Shown: positions 21,335 through 32,655 of the stretch, piece by piece
How the letters are laid out: each line of letters starts with the position of its first letter
How positions within the stretch are numbered: position 1 is the first letter of the stretch
Assembly: GCF_963924675.1 (NCBI RefSeq)
Contig: NC_089232.1
Span: 27,726,842-27,790,841 of the forward strand
Source: Phocoena phocoena
Taxonomy: Eukaryota > Chordata > Mammalia > Artiodactyla > Phocoenidae
Direction of reading: 5' to 3'
Length of the DNA stretch: 64,000 bases
Made by a program: the position numbers and the translations under genes
Notes under the pieces: model-generated
The model's input: the letters and a program-made list of their open reading frames with translations, nothing else
What the model was told of the DNA's origin: nothing
Database searches by the model: none

Positions 21335-22150
21335 CTCAGTTAGGGATGGAACCTATAAATAAAAGTCTTTCTTTTCCATTATGGCTTATCACAGGATATT
21401 GAATATAGTTCCCTGTGCTAGACAGTAGGACCTTGTAGCTTATCCATCCTATATTTAATAGTTTGCGTCTGCTAACCCCAAACTCCCAATCCAACCCTCC
21501 CTCACTCTTTCTCCCCCTTGGCAACTACGAGCCTGTTCTCTATGTCTGTGAGTCTGTTTTTGTTTCGTAGACAAGTACATTTGTGTCGTATTTTAGATTT
21601 CACATATAAGAGATCATATATGTGTCTTTCTCTTCTGACTTACTTCACTTAGTATGATAATCTCTAGGTCCATCCACGACGTTGCTGCAAATAGCATTAT
21701 TTCATTCTTTTTATGGCTGAATATATTCCATTGTATATATGTACCACATCATCTTTATCCATTCACCCATCAGTGGACATTTAGGTTGCTTCCACATCTT
21801 GCCTATGATAAATAGTGATGCAATGAACATTGGGGTGCATGTATCTTTTCTTTCTTTCTTTCTTTCTTTCTTTTTTTTCTTTCTTTCTTTCTCTCTTTCT
21901 TTATTTTTTTTGTCACACTGCATGCATGTGGGATCTTAGTTCCCTGGCCAGAGATGGAACCCATGCTCCCTGCACTGGAAGCACAGAGTCTTAACTACTA
22001 GACCACCAGGGAAATCCCATGGGTGTATGTATATATTTGAATTAGAATTTTCTCCAGATCTTTGCCCAGGAGTGGAATTGCGGGACCCTATGGCAGCTGT
22101 ATCTGTTCTCTGCACGTCTCACATCAAACACCTGCACTCCAATCCTTGCT
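21335..22150 (-). mobile_element. L1 3' region, minus strand, split by a SINE
   Basis: Antisense L1 3' sequence: tatggctgaatatattcc, then cagtggacatttaggttgct, then gatgcaatgaacattgggg, resuming after a SINE insertion with tttgcccaggagtggaattg. The two halves join cleanly once 21842-22018 is removed. Confidence 0.82.
21842..22018 (-). mobile_element. CHR SINE inserted in L1
   Basis: On the minus strand the element begins tgggatttccctggtggtct and ends in a long GAAA-type tail (TTTC on plus, 21842-21905). It is flanked by gggtgcatgtat (left) and gggtgtatgtat (right), a 12-bp target-site duplication with one difference. Confidence 0.85.
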
Positions 22151-22409
22151 CTCAACGTCATCTTCGGGGAACACAAACTGCGACAGGGACCTTGACAAGA
22201 AGAAATGGCTCAGGGAAAAGCTACCTGCACAGGGAGGAGATAGAGGCCATCGACTCTGGGGTGTGGCGGGGAGAGTGGACACAGAGATTTGTCATTTCAT
22301 CCCTGATACTCAGCCCTCCTGGCTGCCCCACTCTAGGTCACCTCGGGATACAGAGTTGACCCGGTTAGAGTCCCTGCCTGTGCGGGAATCTCGGGGCACC
22401 AGTGGGTCT

Positions 22410-22625
22410 GAATAATATTAGTGCAGGGTCTCCCCCATGGCACTGGGGTTATTCGGGGCGGGTCATTCTCTGCTGGGGGCCCCTCCTGGGCACTGTGTGG
22501 GGTTCAGCAGCATCCCTGTCCCCACCCATTTGATTCCAGGGGCCCCTTCCCCCCAGTTGTGACAACCACAGATTTTCCCCAGACATCACCGAAGAACTGG
22601 GTGAGGCGGAAGCAGGATGGCCCTG
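22410..22625 (-). mobile_element. MER5A-like hAT-Charlie MITE
   Basis: Segments such as ttcagcagcatccctg, cccccagttgtgacaacca and ccccagacatcacc match the reverse complement of the MER5A consensus as I remember it. It is non-autonomous and encodes no protein. Confidence 0.7.
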
Positions 22626-22739
22626 GGTGAGGACAGCTGTGTTGAAGCAACCAGCCTGGCTTAGGGCAAGGTCTGCCCCAATCCCGTCAGAGCCTGCATT
22701 TAGAACTGCCCCTTCCCTCTCCCACCTCCCATGCCCTGC

Positions 22740-22862
22740 AGTGGTCTCCGAGACATCATCCCCATGTAAGAAATCACACCTTCTCAGTTTACTGTCCCCA
22801 GCACCTAGAAGAGTGTCTGCTATGTAGTAGATGCTTCATAAATACTTGCTGAATAAAGGAGT
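22740..22862 (+). mobile_element. L2 3'-end fragment
   Basis: The run cccagcacctagaagagtg, then tgcttcataaatacttgctg and a gaatgaatga tail, is a standard L2 3' terminus. Confidence 0.65.
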
Positions 22863-23375
22863 TGAATAAAGGGATGAGTGGATGAATGAATGAAGGTTAC
22901 CATGGAAGGAGGGGGGAGATTCCCTTTCTGGCTCTCGGGGGTTGGGATATCAAGTGAAAGATCCATCCTAAATAGGCTGACCAGCCTTCTGGGGTTCCCC
23001 GGAAATGAGGGTTTCCCCGCAGTTCCAGCGCTCAAATCTGAGCGGTCCTGGACAAACTGGGGGCGGGTGTTGGTCACCCTGTGTAAACACAGTAACAATT
23101 CCAACTGCAATAGCAATGGCCAAGGACCTCTACGGTCTTATTGACCAGGCACAGTTCTTCACCTGGCAGGGAAGGGTGGGCCGGGATTGGAATTCCGGTG
23201 ATCCAGGGTGGGCGGGTGAGGGCACACCCTGGGCTTGTGTAGGGGAGTCCAGGAAGGTTCTGGAGGAAGTGACAGTGACACAGGAGGGAGGGAGGAGTCT
23301 AAGGAAGAACATCCCACACGACAACGTGTGCCAATGGCCCTGGGCCCAAGGTCACACCTGACCAGGGCTTGCTTT

Positions 23376-23700
23376 TTTTCTTTTTTTCTAATTTACTTTT
23401 TCCCACATGGATATGCAATTGTCCTAATGCCATTTATTGAAAACTCCTTCATTTCCCCACTTTCTGTCATATCAAGTTCTCACCTATCTGTTTCTGGACC
23501 CTTATTCTCTACCATAGAGCTATACGTCCCATTCTTGCACCACTAGGGCTGTTTCATCACTATAACTTTATTTTTTATTCATTTATTTCTTTGGCCGTGC
23601 CGGGTGGCATGTGGGATCTTATTTCCCTGACCAGGGATTGAACCCGCACCCCTTGCAGTGGAAGCTCGGAGTCTTAATCGCTGGACCTCCAGGGAAGTCC
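23376..23700 (-). mobile_element. Chimeric SINE-L1 retrotransposon
   Basis: A perfect 14-bp direct repeat, ccagggcttgcttt, lies at 23362-23375 and 23701-23714. Between the repeats, read on the minus strand, are a CHR SINE head (gggacttccctggaggtcca, 23700 to about 23570), then about 190 bases resembling the sense strand of L1 ORF2 (about 23565 to 23392), then an A-rich tail with a T-rich complement at 23376-23390. Because one duplication brackets both parts, they most likely inserted as one RNA or by template switching. Confidence 0.75.
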
Positions 23701-24439
23701 CCAGGGCTTGCTTTGACATCCATCGAATGGTGGCGGGTGGGCACGGGGAGCAGCTGTCTGTGAGCCATCCTGTGTAGAAATGCAGGGTGGAGGGCAGGAC
23801 AGCTGGAGCGGGAAGGGAAGAGGCGGAGGAGGGAGGGAGGGATGGCGGGCGGGCGAGAGACAGACAGACAGTTTCTGGAGACAATAGCTCTGGCCGTGTC
23901 CTAGGGCATGAAAGCTGAAAATAGCTCCTAGTGCTGGGAGCCTTGGAGCCGGAGCCTGGGAGCCAGGGTGACTGGCTCTCCTCCCTGGTGTGTGTGTGGT
24001 GGGGGGGGCTCTGGACTTCTCAGGCTGGGAATGGGGTGCACGGAGCAGGGACGGAGCAGGGACCCTTCTCTCTGGGACCTCGCGGGCCATCCTTAGCTCA
24101 CAAAGCTGAGCCACTCCTGGCCGTACGAGTGGGGGGCTTATCCTCCCTGTCCCCTGGATCACACCCCCTCACACACAACTTCCCCTTGTGTGCTCCCAGC
24201 AACCAAGAGAATCCGTTTTTAAAAGATTTGGGGGAGGGGGGTAAACATACAAACAAGAGCGGAATGGATACTTTTTCCGAATGGGAATGGCTCTGTGTAA
24301 CCCCATCCCCAGGGTAACCAGAGTCCTGACCTCTAACACCCTTGACGAGTCAGCCTTGGTCTGGGCTTGCAGACCCACGGAAGCTTCCTCATCCCCTCCT
24401 TCAGACCCCATCTCTCCCTCGGCGAGGGAGATACATACA

Positions 24440-24840
24440 GGCCCAGGCCAGATACATACATACATACATATAATACCTATACAACATATACACATACAGG
24501 TATACAACATATATACACACCTATATATCAATATCCACTGTATAATACATACATACAGTGTACGTATACTGTACATATACACACCCATATATCAATATAT
24601 GGGTGTGTGTATATATACAGCATGCTCACCTTTATAATATGTTTACTGTATATACACACATACATACACACAAATATATAGGCTTGTATGTATACTGTAT
24701 ATAGTACTTACACATATACTACAAACGCATGCACATACAAACATATGTGTATGCATATATATATATAATATGTATACACACATATACAAATTAATAGGCT
24801 TGTACATATTCAATATTTTTACATATATAGTTTCGTTTTA
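24440..24840. repeat. AT-rich ATAC/TATA microsatellite cluster
   Basis: This holds imperfect runs of acatacatac, tatatata and gtgtgtat. A hairpin with arms 24575-24592 and 24595-24616 sits inside. Frames open here are low complexity only. Confidence 0.85.
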
Positions 24841-24959
24841 AGGAGTTGACTCTCGTGACCGTGAGGCAGGCAAGTCAGGGCAGGACTCTGGGCTGGAGAC
24901 ACAGGGAAGAGCTGATGTCCCCAGTCCATTGGAGGAACACTTCCCTCTTTCTAGGGCAC

Positions 24960-25215
24960 CTCATTTTTCTCTCCAGTCCTTCAACTGATGGATGAGGCCC
25001 AACCACGCCGCGGCACTGACAATCTCCTTTACGCAAAGTGGACCAATTTCAGTGTTAATCTCTTCTGAAAAATACCTTCCTGGCCACATCTGGAATAATG
25101 TCTGTGGTTGCCGGGGCCCCACGCAGTGCGCACATGAGATTAACCATCCCCGTGGCGATCATGACACTTTATTTTCTCCCTTGACCATTGTCACTACTAT
25201 TCCAATTAAAATGGC
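24960..25215 (+). repeat. Old interspersed repeat fragment, family unassigned
   Basis: The order gatggatgaggcccaacca, then caatctcctttacgcaaag, then gttaatctcttctgaaaaa, ending in gagattaaccatcc, is a recurrent mammalian repeat tail. I cannot name the family with confidence. Confidence 0.45.
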
Positions 25216-25483
25216 AGTGCTCTGAGGGCAGGGCATTTCCTTTTTTGCCAGTACTGAGCGTCCGCGGTCTGGTGCCTAGCATAGGCTAAATACACGGCAT
25301 TTTTGTGAACAGAAGCCGGGATTCCAGCTGTCATATTTAATAGGAATTATAGTCTTATTATTGGGGGGGAGGGGTTGTGTCACGGTACGTCGAGGTCGGG
25401 AGTCGAACCCGCCACCACTGGCCCTGAGAGGTTTTGCCGGGTCCCCACTTCGGGCCGGTGGGTGTGGCCAGGGGGCAGCCGAT

Positions 25484-25548
25484 GACGTGCGTACGTGCGT
25501 GCGTACGTGCGTGGGAGCGTGCGTGCGTGGGAGCGTGCGAGTCCACGG
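25484..25548 (+). repeat. GCGT/GTAC simple repeat
   Basis: Imperfect gtgcgtacgtgcgtgcg and gggagcgtgcgtgc units lie just upstream of the DOT1L-like exon. Copy 2 has a shorter version at about 42627-42680. Confidence 0.8.
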
Positions 25549-25822
25549 GGCGGATCACGCGTGCCGGGAGTGTTTCAGCCCGGACCCCGGCTCACTGTGG
25601 TCGCCTCACGCCGGCCCGAGTTCGCAGCAGCGCTGGAGGCCCCGGGCCTGTGACCACAAAGAGGGAGCCGGGGGCCGGACGGGAGCGCGGCGGCGGCAGC
25701 TGAGGCCCAGGCCAGGCCTCCTCCCCGCAGCCTCCCGCCTGCCCGTCTGCCCCGCCCCCGCCGGCGGCGCCGCGCCCCTCCCCCAACCGCCAGACGAGCG
25801 CGGCGCGGGGACGCGCGAAGAC

Positions 25823-25903
25823 ATGGGGGAGAAGCTGCAGCTGAGGCTGGAGTCGCTCTTGGGGACCGAGCCCGCCGTCTACCCGTGGCCGCTGCCGGTC
25901 TAC
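25823..25903 (+). pseudogene. DOT1L: DOT1L-like exon 1, copy 1
   Basis: DOT1L is the nuclear histone H3 lysine-79 methyltransferase, and its N-terminus precedes the catalytic fold. This exon encodes 27 residues beginning MGEKLQLRLESLLG and ending EPAVYPWPLPVY. As I remember human DOT1L, it begins MGEKLELRLKSPVGAEPAV and continues YPWPLPVY, so the match is clear with several changes. A consensus donor GTAAGT follows at 25904 exactly where the protein match ends. No exon 2 (expected to begin with DKHHD) occurs in the window. The divergence in an otherwise highly conserved protein and the presence of two copies favour an orphan duplicated exon over the working gene, but a very long first intron cannot be excluded. 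Confidence 0.7.
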
Positions 25904-26495
25904 GTAAGTGCCGCCCGTCCCCTCCTCCCGGACCCCCGCCCCTCTTCCCCCTGGCGCGCGCTGAGCCCACCGAGAAACGGAGCGACTCGAGTCGCCAGAC
26001 CCTCTTTGGAGCCCCCCTTCCCGCCCCGCCGTGGTTCTCCGCGGCAGTTTCCAGCTCCCGCGCGCAGGGTGGGCAGAGGGGAGCCGGCGCCGGCCGGGGG
26101 CGCCGACTCGGCCGCGGGGACCCCGCGCTTCCGAGGGGCGCCTGAGCCGGTCTGCGGTTGGCTCTACAGGGCTGGGGACCCCGGTCCCCCCGGGCCTGGA
26201 CTGCCGGCGGGCTTGCCCTTCTGTACTTTAGGATTTGACACGTAGGGTTTCTTTTTCCTGGTAGTTTATTCTTAGCGCTGTCAACGTACTGAGTTTTAAA
26301 AAAATTTTTTTTTCATTTTCAGGGCACCCTTTCCTCCCTCTCTCCAGTTTTTTTGTGTTTCTGTTTTGTTTTGTTTTAGTTAGGCATTTTGTCCCTCTGA
26401 TCTTGAGTGGGTGGGCTGGCAGGACACTTGGAGAGGAGGCGTTCTGTCCCCTGGTCTTGAGTGGCCTTTGGAAAATGACAGGCCAGACGGAAATT

Positions 26496-26553
26496 TAATT
26501 GAATTGAGTTGATATATAATATTGTATCTGTCCAAGGTGTACAATGTGATGAT

Positions 26554-26591
<38 letters not shown>

Positions 26592-27085
26592 TGTGAAATG
26601 ATCACCACACTAAGTTTAGTTAACCTTAATTCACATAATTACAAATGTTATCTTTGTGATGAGAACTTTCAAGATCTACTCTCTTAGCAACTTTCAAACA
26701 TAAAATACGGTATTGTTAACTGTAGTGACCGAGCTGTACATTGCATCACCATTACTCACTTGTCTTATAACTAGAAGTTTTTACCTTTTGATCATCTTCC
26801 CTCATTTTCCTCACCTCCAACCCCCAGCTCTGGCAACCGTCATTCCATTCTTTCTATCGTGAGTTCAGTATTTTAGATTTCACATATGAGATCATAGAGT
26901 ATTTATCTTTCTCTGTCTGACATTTCATTTAGCAGAATGCCCCCCAAACCCACCCATGTGGTCACAAATAGCCAGATTTCCTTCTTTATCATGGCTGAAT
27001 AATAGTAGGTTGTATGCACCCCCATTTTCTTCATCCATTCATCCACAAAAAAACACTGAGGTTGTTTCCATGTCTTGGCTACTGT
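26496..27085 (-). mobile_element. Old L1 3' region, minus strand
   Basis: Antisense L1 3' UTR sequence: gaaatgatcaccacactaag, gatgagaactttcaagatc, actctcttagcaactttcaa and cattactcacttgtcttat. A (TA)n run lies at 26557-26588. The L1 begins exactly where the CpG-island duplication ends. Confidence 0.8.
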
Positions 27086-27172
27086 ATTGGGCTGGCCAGA
27101 AAGTTCATACAGTTAATGAATACACTGTTCAATAAAACTTGGTGAAAATGAGTCTTGTATTTTTACTTAAAA
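27086..27172. mobile_element. Mariner MITE remnant
   Basis: It starts with tattgggctggccagaaagt, the terminal-repeat signature of mariner elements common in cetartiodactyls, and then jumps to 3'-end-like sequence (caataaaacttggtgaaaat then ttgtatttttacttaaa). The interior with the transposase is missing. Confidence 0.65.
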
Positions 27173-27439
27173 TAAATCTTTGACAAAGCCAGCTAGGCAT
27201 CCCTTTGAGTAACGACTTATATCACATTGAAATATTTTAAGCATATGAACAGTAAGAGCTGAAATGCCAAATGTTACTAATATTGACACAGTTTATCAAG
27301 GAGAATATGTTAGAATATGTTAAAATGCAGATGGACAGTGAAAGAACAGATATAACTTTGAACTAAATATTGTCTTGATATTTAGACCATTGGTTAAAAG
27401 CATGATAACAGGTTTCATCCATTTCAAGAAAGCAGAATA

Positions 27440-27650
27440 TTTGCAGATCACTTAACATTTACTAGGTATGTTCTCAGTCTGGAAGGATATATTTCACTTA
27501 CATGTGTCATTTAATTTAACCACATCCCTCTGTAATAGATAGTGTTATCCCTATTTGCAGATAGGAGACAGGCTCAGAAAGATTAAGAATGTTACCTAGT
27601 TCTAGTAAGTAGCCAAACCTAAACTGATCTAATTCCAGGGCAAAGCTCTT
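27440..27650 (-). mobile_element. MIR SINE relic
   Basis: The antisense MIR core is visible: gttatccctatttgcagata, then gacaggctcagaaagattaa, then gttacctag. Confidence 0.55.
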
Positions 27651-27654
27651 TCTG

Positions 27655-28315
27655 GCACATCAGTGTGGGTCTTTATCTCTGAGAATTGTTGAACATGAAA
27701 AGCCTTCTTCCAGGTAAATGCATAAAGGAACAACACGAGCAATGATATAACAATACAAGCCTCACTAAATAATTGGTGTGTTTGGCCTTGCTTTTGCTGA
27801 TAGATCTTTTGCAAAATTGCTTTTCTCTGAGATATTTAAAGTGGACTTTAACAATTTTCTTGGAAGACTTTCCTAAATTATACCTATCAGAAAGCTGCTT
27901 TGCTTTAAGGCTGAAGAAAAATGAAAGCTTACTTAACTACACTTAGGTGCCAGGGTCATACTATGAGCTCTACACCTGCCAGGATTCACGCTAAGATAGG
28001 GTGGCTCAGCAAACTGTCCATAGTCCTGTGATTTCTTTCTGATATTCTGAAGTAGAAATAATTTAATAACTGTTCACAAAAGAGAGAAACACTGTTTCTT
28101 GGTCCTCAATATCATACTGCTGTAGGCTAATTCTTTCTCTCTTCTGTTGCCCCTTAGTATAGAGAGTGTGTTTTGGGGACCCTCCTTTACGATCCTCTGC
28201 ATTCCAAGAGCATCTTACATAAATCCAGGACTTCTCAAGCAGCCAGTTTTGCCAGATGGTCTTAGGGTTGGTTGTACCCATATATGTATAACCTGAACTT
28301 CTCAAGTAAGGTCCT
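27655..28315. other. Intergenic DNA, nothing recognised
   Basis: AT-rich unique-looking DNA. The open frames are short (up to 80 codons) and show no domain, splice pattern or repeat I can name. Confidence 0.35.
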
Positions 28316-28570
28316 TAGAGAGCATAATGGCTAAGAGAATTGGTGCTGATACCAGACCTGAGTCCAAATACTGCCTATGCCCCTAACTAGCTGTGTAACC
28401 TTGGAGAAGTAACTTAAGCCCCTTAAAGGGATTAGATTTCTCACCCGGAAAATGGTATAATAAATGCATCTACCTCATATGGTTAGTGTGTAAATTAATG
28501 TAACTTGAGATGGTGCATGTTAAGCATTAGCACAGTGCCCGTCTCTTGTTAGTAATACCTGCTTTTATTA
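28316..28570 (+). mobile_element. MIR SINE
   Basis: The core is ctagctgtgtaaccttggag, then tttctcacccggaaaatggt, then gcacagtgcccgtctcttg. Confidence 0.75.
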
Positions 28571-29029
28571 TTAATTATTCTCTTTATATTCCCAGTTCCA
28601 GCTGGGTGCCTAACACATAATAGTTGTTCAGCCAATAGTTACTGGATTGAACCAGCTCTGAAATTTAAGCATTGGGTCAACAGCAAAGTAGTCACCCCAC
28701 CATCATTTCTCCCAGAGAAAGGGAGACTAGATGGAAGCCAGCCATCATACTTTCTTTTCTTATTCTAAACTTCCCATCCAGCCCCAGCAATAAAATAATC
28801 TTCCTGAACCCCAACAATTTCAAGAATTTTTCAAATCACACTATTTGAAAATAGCTGGGTTGCCCTAATCTAATATGTCCCAGGACCCCAAGGTCACCAA
28901 GCTTCTATTAATGAAGTCTAGTTAGGATAAATGATTACAGTTAGTAAACCAACTGCTTATGAGCTCATTGGGCTTTTTAAAATTTACTATCTGCGCTTCA
29001 TAGAGACACAAGTATTTTGCTTTTGTAGG

Positions 29030-29575
29030 ACATTCAACAAAGTAGTCTTTTAAAAAGCACAAATCAGACGCTATTATTGCACTGCTTCTAACCTCTAAAG
29101 GCTATCTATTGTAAAGAGATTAAATTTTCAACTACTTAGCCAGGCTCACAGAGACCATGTGCTCTGGTCGCTTACTACATCTTTCCCTGACCTTCATGGG
29201 GTTCGAGGCACAGTTGTCCTTTTCAGTCCCTCAGATGCAACAAGCTCTACTTCTTGCTCTCCCAGCTTTAGATTGGCTAATCCATCTACCCAGACCAATT
29301 TCCCTCTTATCGTTAAGGTCTCGGTTCAAACGCCACCACTACTATCTTGACCAAAGAGACCTGCCTCCTCAGTGCCTCTCCATCCCTTTGTCCAGTCGTA
29401 TTTCTGTCACTGTACAACGTTTATTTACATGTTTACTCTGTCTTCGTCCACCACTGGACATTTGCTTAAGAGCAGGGACTTTGTAAGTTTTTGCTTCCAA
29501 GGCTTGCAGCAGACACTGGCACATAGGTGTGTAGGAAATGTGTGTCTAATAAAGAATAAATATGTGAATGAAAAA
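29030..29575 (+). mobile_element. L2 LINE 3' end
   Basis: A typical L2 path is visible: cactgcttctaacctctaaa, ggctcacagagaccatgtgc, ttccctgaccttcatg, tcttgaccaaagagacctg, gggactttgtaagttt and gcacataggtgtgtagg, ending in a gaatgaaa tail. Confidence 0.75.
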
Positions 29576-29799
29576 AAAAACTCTGAAACACGAACACAAG
29601 AATATTCTTCTTTCAAAAGAATAATGAAAAATAATTTCCTTCAATAAGAGTCATTCTTAGTTACTGATACATGACTTAGTAGATCCCATTCAATTGAAAA
29701 TGTCCCCTTTTTTTCTGATACTTTCACAAGTCATTAATTAAATGTTGCTCACTTTTAAGGCCAATCTGTGAGACATTATTTAACTTGTCTCCTCTAAAG

Positions 29800-30030
29800 T
29801 TCCAGCATTAACTCAGGCGGGGCTTCACCAAGTACTGATCATGTGACCTTGGCCTCTCATTGCCTCAGTTTTCTCATTTGTAACATGGGTATAATAATCG
29901 GCTTATTTCATACGCCTGTGAGGAGGAAAACTTCATATATGTGTGTGTGTGTGTCTGTCTGTCTATATATATGTATTTAAACAGTGTCTTAGAATAGTGT
30001 CTGGCACATGATAAGCATTATAGAAGTATT
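29800..30030 (+). mobile_element. MIR SINE with internal (TG)n expansion
   Basis: The core is catgtgaccttggcctctc, then cctcagttttctcatttgta. A TG/TCTG run at about 29938-29965 separates it from the 3' part (tgtctggcacatgataagc). Confidence 0.65.
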
Positions 30031-30059
30031 GACTGCTTCTACTAGTACTGTTATTATGA

Positions 30060-31120
30060 GAACTAACTGTTGAGAATAATCCTTCATGTAGTGGTTTATT
30101 CCACTGAAGATAAAGGAAACTCATAGAATATTAGAAATCAGATTAAACACAGGAAGCCAGTAAAATATACCAGGACAGAAGATGAGAGTGTGAAAGGATA
30201 GAGGGAAAAAATGGTTTTTGTTTCTCTTTTTCTTTTTTAAAGAAGGAAAGAGCCCAGAAATAGGACAAAAACTATTCATTGGCTATACTGACATGGTGAT
30301 TGCTGGTGACTTTCATAAGTAAAATTTCAGGACAGTGGGCAGAGAGATTACGGTGAGAGAAGTCAGATGGATGTAAATTATAGAGTAAACGGGACGTGAG
30401 GAAATGGAAACAATATATGATGATAACAATTTTGAAAAGTTCAGACATGAATTGGCTAAAGATGATATGCAGGGATTAGAGGAGGAGGGAGGCTTTCGTG
30501 TTACACGTGTAGTTTTTAACATTTTAAGTTGGAGTTACTAGTCTAGAATGAGGTTGAATTTTGGCAAGGAGTAGATGGGTTGTAGAAAATGCAGTGCTGT
30601 GAAGTCCTTGAGAAGATGAGAGAAAATGAAATGCTATGTGTAGTGCACGTGGCCTTTGAACTTGAACTCCTGTAGTGAAAGGGAATCCAAAGATCAATGC
30701 AAATGCTACTGAATTAGCGGATTTGGCAGTGGACTATTTACTGACTTCTGTGTTCCTAATGAGTTAGGAAGCGCCTCACCAGCTCAGAGTGAAGGAAGTA
30801 GAGAGGATGGAGGAAAATTTGAGGAGGGTAGGGAAAGCTTCTAAGAATATAGTCCTTAAGGAGAATTAGAAAGAACTTACTGTAAGCCAGAGCAATATTT
30901 CCAGTCTTGAAAATCCATTTGAAGTTGGTGATTATTAATTTATTGGAATACCAATTTTCCCTGCCACATGATTTTTCTCCAGCTACCTGGATATAAGTTA
31001 CACAGAGGCAGAAAAGAATGAGAGATAACAATCGAGGGAAAATACAATTAGTATTCTTTTTTTACCTTTTTCCACTTCCCCGCTCCAACTCTGGGGAGCC
31101 TTCATGGACATGGCTGCCCT
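30060..31120. other. Intergenic DNA, possible decayed repeats
   Basis: I see no gene. The stretch around 30340-30520 has the A/G-rich cadence of old LINE or DNA-transposon relics, but I cannot assign a family. Confidence 0.3.
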
Positions 31121-31129
31121 CGCAGCCTC

Positions 31130-31690
31130 CAGCAGCACCCTGTTATCAAAGAATTCAAAGAAATGGAACATAGGTTTCCAACTTATTAATTTAGCAAAAT
31201 CAAAAATTGTATATAATGTTTTCTGTTGGCAAAGATTTTTGCAATATAATTTGGTTCCATCTTTTGACAAGTAATTTGGCAATGTCTAGCAAGATAAAAA
31301 TGTTAATAGCTTTTTACACATTAATTCTAATTCTGGAAGCTTATGCCGATAAATAATTTATAATCCAGAAAATTATTATATAAAGATGCTCATTGTCATG
31401 TCATTTGTAATAACAAAACATTGGAAACACCTTTAATTGTTAACAATAGGAAAACAGTTTAGGAAATTATATCCACTTAGTAGAAAGTGACACAGTTACT
31501 ATATTATAATTACAAGATGATGGAGCAAAATAAAATAATGCTTAATAAAGAAAGAATGAAGAAAGCTGACCTAAAATTGGGTCTTCCTTATGACAGTAAT
31601 TATGTAAACATATCAATATTTATTAAAACTTAAAACCAAGATAAAGTTTTAAAAGCTCTGTACCAGTAATGGGGATTTTATGTTTGTTTC
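31130..31690 (+). mobile_element. Old L1 (L1M-type) 3' fragment
   Basis: Sense-strand L1 3' sequence is recognisable: tttggcaatgtctagcaaga, aagatgctcattgtcatgtc, then aacaaaacattggaaacacc and aacaataggaaaacagttta. Confidence 0.7.
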
Positions 31691-32340
31691 AAAATATTTT
31701 TAAACATAACTCTTATCATTTTGTTTTGTCTACTCCTTTTCTTAAGAATTTCTGATTATTACCTCATTTTTCATTTCATAGTTTCAAATAAAGTCAGCAA
31801 TTTTATCATCAGAGAAGATTAGACTTATTTGACAGTTCATAATTCCAAGTTATTTGGTATAAAAAGACCATGTACACTTGTAGATGCTTTCAAAATAGAA
31901 TTTTTGTTTTTTGCTTAGTCTTTCCTAGTATGGAGATGAAGCAAACTACCTAAAATTGCTAGCCATTCTTTTTTCATTTTTCTCATTTTATTGATTTATC
32001 TTGCCCTTCACAGAAATGATAAGAAATGAGTCTGCAGTTGCATCTGCCAATCTCTTAAATCCTCTATTATCCACATTATGAAATCATACTAGTATGAATG
32101 CTTCCAGTATTTTCAGAGCTCTTTAGTTAGTATACTTTAGCATTCTGTATGAAGTACCTTATGTAAGTGTAAAATTTAGACTCAACTTCTGGAAGCTTTT
32201 GATTTCTTAGTTCAAAAGTGAGAGATCCTTAGTTCAGCCATATGATTAACAATTACTTGTATGGTAAGAAGTTCCTAAATTATTGTTTTATGGGTACCTG
32301 GCAGTTTTCTTGCCGTTTCTCGGAAGTTCTCTATTAAACA

Positions 32341-32420
32341 CATTCTCTCTCTTTCTCTCTCTCTATCTCTCTGTCTCTCTGTCTCTCTCTCTCTCACTCA
32401 CACACACACACACACACACA
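32341..32420. repeat. (CT)n-(CA)n compound microsatellite
   Basis: A tctctctct run passes directly into cacacacaca at about 32397-32420. Confidence 0.92.
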
Positions 32421-32655
32421 TTGTGATTAAAAGCACAGATTTTGGCATTATGAAATCTAAGGTTCAATTTCCAGTTCTGTAGTTTCTGGGCCACTTCACT
32501 TTAGGCAAGTAACCTAATGTCTCTGAACCTTGTTATTTTCATCTGTAAAATAGAAATTACAATTATATCAGACAATCCTCAAAACATCCGTAGTGATTTT
32601 AGAGTTTCAGAGTCAGGTGAAAGCAGGCACTCAGTAAATGGCTAGTGCTTTTATC
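32421..32655 (+). mobile_element. MIR SINE
   Basis: The core reads ttaaaagcacagattttggc, ttaggcaagtaacctaatg, tctctgaaccttgttatttt, then aggcactcagtaaatggc. The microsatellite sits at its 5' side. Confidence 0.72.

Larger units (their letters stand above)
25362..26495 (+). repeat. Duplicated CpG-island segment, copy 1
   Basis: About 1134 bp is nearly identical to 42504-43633 in the same orientation. It includes a GCGT-type repeat (25484-25548), a GC-rich 5' region, a DOT1L-like first exon and the start of an intron. Homology starts at the ttggggggg run and stops at ggccagacggaaatt, where antisense L1 sequence begins. The preserved CpGs suggest a recent duplication or one that remains undermethylated. 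Confidence 0.92.

Noticed and set aside
25361..26245. 294-codon frame across the first CpG island
   Set aside because: It runs in another frame through the DOT1L-like exon and past a consensus splice donor. GC-rich DNA keeps frames open by chance.
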